A stretch of DNA of 64,000 nt from Gp6-AA40 sp963772955 (GTDB lineage Bacteria; Acidobacteriota; Vicinamibacteria; Vicinamibacterales; UBA2999). The notes below the pieces were generated by a model that made no database searches, had not been told where the DNA came from, and saw only the letters and a program-made list of their open reading frames with translations. A program made the position numbers and the translations under genes. The number at the start of each line of letters is the position of its first letter. Position 1 is the stretch's first letter. This document shows, piece after piece, positions 58,263-64,000 of the stretch. The stretch spans positions 248,001 through 312,000 of the forward strand of contig CAVYZF010000008.1 of assembly GCA_963772955.1 (NCBI GenBank), written 5' to 3'.

Positions 58263-59443
58263 AGCTTTCGGACATCGGCCCCGGGCTCCTGCTTGCGGCC
58301 ACCGGCATTGGCGTGGGCGACATGGTCTCGTCGACGATTGCCGGGGCCGAGTACGGGCTGACGCTCGTGTGGGCGCTCGCCGCCGGCGTGGTCCTCAAGT
58401 TTGCGATCACCGAGGGTGCGGCGCGGTGGCAGCTCGGCACCGGGACCACGCTCATTCAAGGCTGGCGCGATCACCTTCCGCGCGCTGCGGTCTTCGCTTT
58501 CTTCGTCTACTTCATCGTCTGGAGCTACTTCGTCTCGAGCGCGCTCGTCGCGGCGAGTGCGCTGGTGCCGGCCGCGATCATCCCGTCCGTGCCGCTGCCG
58601 GTGTGGGGAGTGATTCATGCCGTGGCGGCGTTCACAATGGTGTGGTTCGGCCGCTACGACCGATTTCTTCAGATCATCAAGTGGTTCATCGGGTTGAAGT
58701 TCGGCGCGATCATCGCGTCTGCGCTGCTCATCGTGCTGTGGTCGGGTGCCGACTGGTCGGGTTTCGGCGCGCGATCGCCGTTTTCGACGGCCTACACGTT
58801 GTCGCTGATCGGCGGGGTAGGCGGCACGGTCACGCTGCTGTCGTACGGCTACTGGATGCGCGAGGCTGGCTGGTCCGGCGCCGAGCGAATGCCCTCCGCG
58901 CGCAACGATCTCACGCTGTCGTTCGCCCTCGTGTTCATCTTCTGCATCTCAATGATCTTTCTCTCGACGCAGATCACCTGGACGGGGCAGATCCTCGACG
59001 AAGGGCCGCGGCTCTGTCTGTTGCTTGCGGATCGCATTGGTCAGGAAATCGGCCCGATTGGGCGGGGCGTGTTCCTGCTTGGCTTCTGGGGCGCCGCGTT
59101 CTCGTCAGTGCTCGGCGTGTATCACGGCGTGCCGTTTCTCTTCGACGACATGCTGCACCTCTGGCGGCGGCAGCCTGCGCTCGGACAGAGAGGCAAGCCC
59201 TACAGAGCCTGGGCGGCCTATCTTGCGTTGGCCGCGATCTCGGCGCTCGTCATTCGACGACCCGTCTGGCTCGTCTTTGCGTACACCGTCGTCGGGTCGA
59301 TGTTCTTCCCGTTTGTGATCTCGACACTGCTCTGGCTGAACAACGCGCGAAACGTACGCGCGACGCGGAACGGCGTGTTCGTGAACGTCGTGCTCAGCGC
59401 GGCGCTCGTTCTCTACGCGTTTCTCGCTGTAGAAGCGTTCTAA
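58259..59443 (+). CDS. Nramp-like divalent-metal transporter family protein, divergent TM1
   Basis: The product has 394 residues and about 11 transmembrane segments with the Nramp/LeuT-like layout: LSDIGPGLLLAATGIGVGDMVSSTIAGAEYGL at the N-terminus, EGAARWQLGTGTTLIQGW, and SLIGGVGGTVTLLSYGYWMREAGW in the TM6 region. The canonical Nramp DPGN of TM1 and MPHN of TM6 are absent (GVGD and SYGYW instead), so transition-metal transport cannot be assumed. A TACAAT box at 58241-58246 offers its own promoter inside the preceding gene. The GTG start overlaps the upstream stop. Confidence 0.75.
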   Translation: MKLSDIGPGLLLAATGIGVGDMVSSTIAGAEYGLTLVWALAAGVVLKFAITEGAARWQLGTGTTLIQGWRDHLPRAAVFAFFVYFIVWSYFVSSALVAASALVPAAIIPSVPLPVWGVIHAVAAFTMVWFGRYDRFLQIIKWFIGLKFGAIIASALLIVLWSGADWSGFGARSPFSTAYTLSLIGGVGGTVTLLSYGYWMREAGWSGAERMPSARNDLTLSFALVFIFCISMIFLSTQITWTGQILDEGPRLCLLLADRIGQEIGPIGRGVFLLGFWGAAFSSVLGVYHGVPFLFDDMLHLWRRQPALGQRGKPYRAWAAYLALAAISALVIRRPVWLVFAYTVVGSMFFPFVISTLLWLNNARNVRATRNGVFVNVVLSAALVLYAFLAVEAF

Positions 59444-59454
59444 ATGGGGTAAAT

Positions 59455-59536
59455 GGGGTCGGGAGTCATTTGATCAGGACACTTTGGGCACGGTAGTTTC
59501 AGACCGGACTGTCCTCAACAAATGACTCCCGACCCC
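59455..59536. repeat. 82-bp inverted repeat (GGGGTCGGGAGTC family), copy 2
   Basis: The 27-nt arms at 59455-59481 and 59510-59536 match as reverse complements at 25 of 27 positions; the loop is 28 nt. A direct duplication of AAATGGGGT precedes the left arm. The right arm holds the start codon (59522) of the luciferase-like monooxygenase, at the same position as the lyase start in copy 1 (31929-32008). Confidence 0.9.
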
Positions 59537-60541
59537 CTTACACTTTCGGTTCTTGACCTCGTCCCTGTCCGCAGCGGAGCCACCGCGCGCGAGGCGATGC
59601 AGGAGTCGGTCGATCTGGCGCGCATGGTGGAGCGCCTCGGCTTCGTGCGCTACTGGTTTGCCGAGCACCATGGCATGGCGAGCATCGCGAGCTCGGCACC
59701 GGAAATCCTGATCGAGCACGTCGCGTCGGCGACATCACGGATTCGCGTCGGGTCGGGCGGCATCATGTTGCCGAACCACACACCCCTCCGCGTGGCGGAG
59801 GTGTTCCATACGCTCGAGACACTGCATCCGGATCGCATCGATCTCGGCCTCGGCCGGGCTCCCGGTACCGACCCGGCGACGTCGCGGGCGCTCAGGCCGT
59901 TTGACGGCGAGCATTTCCCCGAGCAGGTAAAGGAGATGCTGGCGCTCTCGCGGCGGCAGTTTCCGCCCGAGCATCCGTTCGCCAACGTGCGCGTCGTCCC
60001 CGAGGGCGTGACATTGCCACCCATCTGGGTGCTTGCCTCGAGCGGCGCGACTGCGGCGTTCGCCGGCTCGATGGGCATGGGCTACGGCTTCGCGCGGCAC
60101 TTCAGCCCGACTCCGCCAGGCCCTCCCATTCGCGCCTATCGCGAGCACTTTCGGCCGTCGGCGCAGTTCCCCTCGCCGCACGTCATCCTCGGTGTGTCGA
60201 TCATCTGCGCGCCGACCGCCGAGGAGGCAGACTACCTGGCCTCGTCCTCGGATCTTGGCTGGGTCCGACTCCATCGGCGTGAGTTTCTCCCGCTCCCCAG
60301 CCCCGAGGAGGCCCGTCGCTACGAGTACTCTCCGCAAGAGCGCGTCGTCGTGGAGATGAACCGCGCGCGCCACTTCATCGGCACGCCGGAAATCGTGGCG
60401 AACCTGATTCGCAACATCACATCGGACACGCAGGCCGACGAGGTGATGATCACATCCACCGTTTACGGCCGGATGGAGCGATTCCGTTGTTACACGTTGA
60501 TCGCCTCCGAGTTCGGCATGCCGGCGGCGCAGATGGTCTGA
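59522..60541 (+). CDS. LLM-class flavin-dependent oxidoreductase (luciferase-like monooxygenase)
   Basis: The product has 339 residues with a TIM-barrel bacterial-luciferase fold: RYWFAEHHGMASIASSAPEILIEHVASATSRIRVGSGGIMLPNH (read in pieces) and RIDLGLGRAPGTDPATSRALRP are the family markers for FMN/F420-type enzymes of the MsnO8 group. The substrate is unknown. The first residues, MTPDP, are encoded by the right arm of an inverted repeat. The family-conserved part starts at LSVLDLVPVRSG, so the repeat-derived ATG adds about six residues before it. No alternative ATG lies in between. Confidence 0.88.
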   Translation: MTPDPLTLSVLDLVPVRSGATAREAMQESVDLARMVERLGFVRYWFAEHHGMASIASSAPEILIEHVASATSRIRVGSGGIMLPNHTPLRVAEVFHTLETLHPDRIDLGLGRAPGTDPATSRALRPFDGEHFPEQVKEMLALSRRQFPPEHPFANVRVVPEGVTLPPIWVLASSGATAAFAGSMGMGYGFARHFSPTPPGPPIRAYREHFRPSAQFPSPHVILGVSIICAPTAEEADYLASSSDLGWVRLHRREFLPLPSPEEARRYEYSPQERVVVEMNRARHFIGTPEIVANLIRNITSDTQADEVMITSTVYGRMERFRCYTLIASEFGMPAAQMV

Positions 60542-60657
60542 AGGCAGACAATTGTCCGGCTTTTCTCAGTCCTCGTCTGGCGTTGGCGCGCAATTCAGCG
60601 AATAGATGGGGCATTTCCGCGAGCGTCTTGCGGCAAGGAATTTGACTATCCCCGGGC

Positions 60658-61359
60658 GTGCTGAAAGTCGATCTCCACACGCACACAGCTGACGATCCAA
60701 TCGACAGCGTTCCTTACTCGACATATGAGCTGATCGATCGCGTGGCGCAGCTTGGGTATCACGCGCTGGCGATTACCCTTCACGAGCGCCAGCTGTCCCT
60801 GCGCCCCTTCGTCGACTACGCGGCGGAGAGAAGTATCACGCTGATTCCGGGAATCGAGCGGACGATCGACGGCTGCCACGTTGTGCTCTTGAACTTCACT
60901 CCTGCCACCGAGTGGGTGAATACGTTCGCCGACCTGAGGGAGTTGAAGGCGCGGGAACCACAGGGCCTGGTCATCGCGCCGCATCCGTTCTTTCCTATTG
61001 TTGTGGCACTGGGCGACATGATGGATCGTCACGCCGATCTCTTCGACGTCGTTGAATGCAACGCGATGTTTACCCGGGTGCTCGATTTCAATCGGAAGGC
61101 ACAGCGGTGGGCGCGTGCGCATGGGAAGCCAATGGTCGGCAATGGCGACGTGCACCGGCTCTGTCAGTTGGGCTCCACGTATTCACTCGTCGATGCGCCA
61201 CCGGACGCCGCGGCGATTTGTGAGGCAGTCAGGAAGGGGCGTGTCGAGGTTCACGCCGAGCCACTCTCAGTGGTCACCGCGGCCACACTCCTGTGGCAGT
61301 TGATGGCGAAGGATCTCATGAGGGGCCTGCTCCGCCCGGCCCCGGCGGCACATCTCTAG
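60658..61359 (+). CDS. PHP-domain metal-dependent phosphoesterase
   Basis: The product has 233 residues. LKVDLHTHTADDP is the first metal-binding motif; ALAITLHERQ, LIPGIERTIDGCHVVLLNF, IAPHPFF and GNGDVHRLCQLGSTY supply the remaining His/Asp ligands of the PHP fold. By family it hydrolyses a phosphate ester such as a nucleotide or histidinol-phosphate analogue with a trinuclear metal centre. The GTG at 60658 is the only reasonable start. It is followed after 26 bp by ilvA, with a separate promoter-like box between. Confidence 0.85.
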   Translation: MLKVDLHTHTADDPIDSVPYSTYELIDRVAQLGYHALAITLHERQLSLRPFVDYAAERSITLIPGIERTIDGCHVVLLNFTPATEWVNTFADLRELKAREPQGLVIAPHPFFPIVVALGDMMDRHADLFDVVECNAMFTRVLDFNRKAQRWARAHGKPMVGNGDVHRLCQLGSTYSLVDAPPDAAAICEAVRKGRVEVHAEPLSVVTAATLLWQLMAKDLMRGLLRPAPAAHL

Positions 61360-61373
61360 CCAAACGCACCGGA

Positions 61374-61379
61374 TACAAT
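61374..61379 (+). promoter_or_regulatory. Putative -10 element TACAAT of ilvA
   Basis: TACAAT is placed 6 bp before the GTG of ilvA with no Shine-Dalgarno sequence between, so the transcript would be leaderless or nearly so. The -35 region is not well matched. Confidence 0.35.
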
Positions 61380-61385
61380 AGGCCG

Positions 61386-62912
61386 GTGCTCGTCACCGCC
61401 GAACTGTCGCAGCTTCTTCGCGACGTGCTCACCAGTCGCGTCTACGATGTGGCGCGCGAGACACCGCTCGACAAAGCCGCACGCCTGTCCGAGCGTCTCG
61501 ACAACGAAGTACTGCTCAAACGCGAGGACCTGCAACCGGTCTTCAGCTTCAAGCTCCGCGGCGCCTACAACAAGATCGCGCATCTGACCGACAAAGAGCG
61601 GTCGCGCGGTGTCATCGCTGCCAGTGCTGGCAATCACGCGCAAGGCGTGGCGTTCTCGGCGCAGAAGCTCGGTCTGCGGGCGATCATCGTGATGCCGCTG
61701 ACGACCCCGCGGATCAAAGTGGATGCGGTGCAGTCGATGGGTGCCGAGGTCGTACTCGCGGGCGATAGCTACGATCAAGCCAAGGCGCACTGCGACACGC
61801 TCGTGGCGCAGACGGGCATGACGTTCATCCATCCCTTCGACGATCCGCTTGTCCTCGCAGGGCAGGGCACGATCGGCGCCGAGATCATTCGTCACAGCCA
61901 GGATCGGTTGTCCGCGGTGTTCGTTCCGGTCGGCGGTGGCGGGCTGATTGCCGGCATCGCCGGATATATCAAGTCGCTGAGACCGGACGTCAAGCTGATC
62001 GGCGTCGAGCCATTCGAAGCTGATGCGATGTACCGATCGCTCGCGCTCGGTCGCCGCGTGCAGCTCGATCACGTGGGCATCTTCGCGGACGGCGTCGCCG
62101 TGCGCGAGGTCGGTGAGCGGACGTTCGAGATCGTACGTCAGACGGTGGACGAAGTGTTGCGCGTGACCAACGACGAAATCTGCGCGGCGATCAAGGACAT
62201 CTTCGACGACACGCGCACGATCATGGAACCCGCAGGTGCGCTCGCGGTCGCGGGGATGAAGACGTGGGTGGAACGCGAGGGCGCGCGCAATCAATCGCTC
62301 GTCGCGATTTTGAGCGGCGCCAACATCAACTTCGATCGACTGCGATTCGTCGCCGAGCGAGCCGAGGTCGGCGAAGCGCGCGAAACACTCATCGCGATCA
62401 CGTTGCCGGAGAAGGCGGGATCGTTCCAGAAGTTCTGCTCGGTGATCGGTCGCCGGACCGTCACTGAGTTCAACTACCGTCTGAGCGGCCGGCAGCAGGC
62501 GCACATCTTCGTCGGCTTCGCCACACAGTCGAGGCAGGACGGCGCGACGCTCGCGTCGCAGCTCGCGGCAGCCGGCTACGAGACGGTCGATCTGACGGAC
62601 AACGAGCTCGCGAAGCTGCACGTGCGGCACATGGTTGGCGGCCATGCGCCCGAAGTGCGTCACGAGCGATTGTGTCGATTCGAGTTCCCCGAGCGGCCGG
62701 GCGCGCTCGCGCAGTTTCTCGAGAAACTCGGCGGCCGCTGGAACATCAGCCTGTTCCACTACCGGAATCACGGCGCGGACTTCGGACGCGTCCTCGCAGG
62801 GTTCGAAGTCGAGGAGGGTGACTTGCCCGCCTTCCGTGCGTTCCTCGACGAGCTCGCGTATCCCTACACGCTTGAGTACGAGAACCCGGCATACAAGTTC
62901 TTTCTGGGCTGA
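61386..62912 (+). CDS. ilvA: Biosynthetic threonine ammonia-lyase
   Basis: The product has 508 residues. The PLP-binding Lys is in PVFSFKLRGAYNKIAHL; ASAGNHAQGVAFSAQKL, VPVGGGGLIAGIAGYIK and AGALAVAGMK are the fold-type II markers. Two C-terminal ACT-like regulatory domains (about residues 335-415 and 430-508; ALIAITLPEKAGSFQKF-type and CRFEFPERPGALAQFLEKLGG) identify the long, isoleucine-inhibited form that makes 2-oxobutanoate from threonine for isoleucine synthesis. The GTG at 61386 gives the standard length; upstream codons overlap the PHP gene. Confidence 0.95.
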   Translation: MLVTAELSQLLRDVLTSRVYDVARETPLDKAARLSERLDNEVLLKREDLQPVFSFKLRGAYNKIAHLTDKERSRGVIAASAGNHAQGVAFSAQKLGLRAIIVMPLTTPRIKVDAVQSMGAEVVLAGDSYDQAKAHCDTLVAQTGMTFIHPFDDPLVLAGQGTIGAEIIRHSQDRLSAVFVPVGGGGLIAGIAGYIKSLRPDVKLIGVEPFEADAMYRSLALGRRVQLDHVGIFADGVAVREVGERTFEIVRQTVDEVLRVTNDEICAAIKDIFDDTRTIMEPAGALAVAGMKTWVEREGARNQSLVAILSGANINFDRLRFVAERAEVGEARETLIAITLPEKAGSFQKFCSVIGRRTVTEFNYRLSGRQQAHIFVGFATQSRQDGATLASQLAAAGYETVDLTDNELAKLHVRHMVGGHAPEVRHERLCRFEFPERPGALAQFLEKLGGRWNISLFHYRNHGADFGRVLAGFEVEEGDLPAFRAFLDELAYPYTLEYENPAYKFFLG

Positions 62913-62920
62913 GGGGGTCG

Positions 62921-63799
62921 CTACGGAATCTTCAGCGTGAGCTTCACCGCGCAAATCTGCCCGGGCCCGATATTCACGAGCGACGACGCGGAATAGTCGC
63001 GCTCGCCCTTTCGTCCTTTCGCGGTCACTCGATGAAGGCCTGGCGCTACGAAGCCGATGCTCCCTGCCGTGCCCGTGAAGCGATCGGCAATCATTCCGTC
63101 GAGGGCGAGTTCAATCTGCGAGTCGGCTTTATGTCCGTCGACGATTTCAACGTCGATGCCGCCCGGCTTGCTCGCTTCCATCTGTGACTTCAGGTCCTTC
63201 TCGAACTGTGAGAGATTCGTCTGGAATTCGAGGATCCAGGCCTGGGTCTCCTTTTCGGAGTGCTCCTTCACTTCGAGGATGACGGACCGCGCACGCAGGA
63301 TCATCCGCTCGATCACCTCGGCCTGTTCAGCCGTGTGCGGCTGCGTGTTCGCGAAGGCCCTGCGGAGGCCGATCCAGTCCAGTCGAAATGACTCGCGGGC
63401 TTTTTCGATCGCCTGCATCGCTACGATGTAGCGCATCCATCCCGTTGAGAACCCGAAGTACTTGTCGAGCAGCACGAGGCCGCCAGCCAGGGCGAGCAGT
63501 ACATAACCGACCTGGCCGAATCGCATTCCAGACGCCCACGACAACCAATTGGGCGGTGTCTCGAACACGGCGATCAGCAGAGGGACTAGCCCACCGAGCA
63601 CTGTCAGGACGAGCGCTGCGAACCGGATGGCCTGAGAGACCGAGGAGCGCCCCTTCTTCTTGCGCACGTACCACAAGAGCTCGCTTTCGATCGACTCCTC
63701 GGCGTAGCTGCGCAACTGTTCGATGTGAGGGGCCGGATCGCCAGACCAGTCCGGCGGACTCCAGCGTGGCCGTGTTTCGGCAGTGACTTCAGACGCCAT
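62921..63799 (-). CDS. SLATT/DUF4231-type two-TM membrane protein
   Basis: The product has 292 residues. DWSGDPAPHIEQLRSYAEESIESELLWYVRKKKG leads into a pair of transmembrane helices (FAALVLTVLGGLVPLLIAVF and FGQVGYVLLALAGGLVLLDKYFGF), then a long charged helical stretch (WMRYIVAMQAIEKARESFRLDW) and a C-terminal beta domain (VDGHKADSQIELALDGMIAD). The 2TM-plus-helix part is the SLATT arrangement, associated in the literature with nucleotide-sensing conflict systems, but no SMODS or SLOG partner is adjacent. The start at 63799 was chosen over 63895 because residues before it are non-conserved and low-complexity. Confidence 0.75.
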   Translation of the reverse strand: MASEVTAETRPRWSPPDWSGDPAPHIEQLRSYAEESIESELLWYVRKKKGRSSVSQAIRFAALVLTVLGGLVPLLIAVFETPPNWLSWASGMRFGQVGYVLLALAGGLVLLDKYFGFSTGWMRYIVAMQAIEKARESFRLDWIGLRRAFANTQPHTAEQAEVIERMILRARSVILEVKEHSEKETQAWILEFQTNLSQFEKDLKSQMEASKPGGIDVEIVDGHKADSQIELALDGMIADRFTGTAGSIGFVAPGLHRVTAKGRKGERDYSASSLVNIGPGQICAVKLTLKIP

Positions 63800-63891
63800 G
63801 TGGCTGCGTAGCTTACTTCCAATAAACGCCGCACAGTGCACGCTCGGCACCGCGAAAGAGCCCGCGGAACAGAGGCCGCGGGCGCGGTTGC

Positions 63892-64000
63892 TCAATCGGT
63901 CAAGGGGAAGACCCGCGGCATCTTGAAGAGCGCTTCGTTGAGGAAGAACTCGTCCAGCACATGAAATCCACGTTGCCGAGCCCCGGCGATGGTGGTGGTG
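63892..64000 (-). CDS. Unidentified protein, C-terminal fragment (partial)
   Basis: Only the last 36 codons are inside the window; they end FHVLDEFFLNEALFKMPRVF followed by PLTD and the stop at 63892-63894. Codon use is like the neighbours. I cannot recognise a family from this piece. It is transcribed in the same direction as the SLATT gene, 92 bp upstream of it. Confidence 0.6.
   Translation of the reverse strand, partial: TTTIAGARQRGFHVLDEFFLNEALFKMPRVFPLTD

Noticed and set aside
61356..62954. A 532-codon minus-strand open frame opposite ilvA
   Set aside because: ilvA is unmistakable on the plus strand; the reverse product has no recognisable fold and is an artefact of codon bias.
1..64000. 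tRNA, rRNA or riboswitch genes
   Set aside because: Reading both strands I saw no cloverleaf-like or conserved RNA motifs. A covariance-model search (tRNAscan, Rfam) would be needed to exclude small RNAs.

Overview
The window looks like a chromosomal segment of a GC-rich, Gram-negative soil or sediment bacterium, most likely Acidobacteriota of the class Vicinamibacteria. That placement is an inference from gene content: a single-chain duplicated MacB/FtsX permease (the ADOP type), a DUF1592-family cytochrome paired with a DUF1552 protein, a CBM9-like/DUF5916 outer-membrane protein, DUF6152, many secreted proteins with Sec or Tat signals, and several PQQ enzymes. There is no rRNA, tRNA, CRISPR array, phage or intact insertion sequence that I can see. 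The window cuts a gene at each end.

Layout. 0-3.6 kb (minus strand): a NarL-type two-component pair with two small secreted proteins, then a hypothetical protein. 3.7-10.2 kb: a DUF5916 outer-membrane protein, a metallo-beta-lactamase-fold lipoprotein and the ADOP permease. 10.2-19.5 kb (plus strand): an oxidative, exported module of DUF1592 multi-domain cytochrome c, DUF1552, an ankyrin-repeat/cytochrome c fusion, a cupin, a PQQ alcohol-dehydrogenase-like enzyme and a PQQ sugar dehydrogenase. 19.6-40 kb: a catabolic region with two MmgE/PrpD proteins, two organic-anion transporters (MFS and DASS), an acyl-CoA dehydrogenase, a CitE-type lyase, a CaiB/BaiF CoA-transferase, a 3-hydroxybutyrate-dehydrogenase-like SDR, a MaoC hydratase and a two-subunit class I fumarase-type hydratase. 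RecQ and several secreted proteins are interspersed. I read this as import and CoA-dependent breakdown of a di- or tricarboxylate, possibly a C5 acid such as itaconate, mesaconate or citramalate. 40-45.8 kb: a Phd/VapC toxin-antitoxin pair, an AHL-lactonase-like hydrolase with an MFS transporter, and an M4 protease with a small beta-barrel protein. 45.8-54.5 kb: a second quinoprotein block (cytochrome c plus PQQ dehydrogenase, a PVA-dehydrogenase-like cytochrome-PQQ fusion, and a two-subunit molybdenum hydroxylase). 54.5-64 kb: a lytic transglycosylase, a PadR regulator with a membrane protein and an Nramp-like transporter, a luciferase-like monooxygenase, a PHP hydrolase, biosynthetic threonine deaminase and a SLATT-type membrane protein.

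The most unusual content is the repeats. (1) Two copies of an approximately 80-bp inverted repeat, with arms containing GGGGTCGGGAGTCATTTGA, lie 27 kb apart. The right arm of each supplies the start codon and first residues (MTPDP) of an unrelated enzyme. (2) Short tandem arrays with a strict 7-nt period but different words sit at many gene junctions, and several are translated, including an in-frame linker in the DUF1592 cytochrome. (3) A small imperfect palindrome (CCCTTCGAC...GTCGAGGG) occurs three times. One copy is an exact 45-nt in-frame insertion relative to a paralogous gene. Together they suggest a lineage in which small repeats recurrently invade gene ends, starts and linkers and are then read as protein.

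Three genes (VOC protein at 19.6 kb, secreted protein at 26.4 kb, acyl-CoA dehydrogenase at 30.7 kb) each carry one extra base. Correcting it restores a full-length product. These may be consensus errors rather than real pseudogenes.
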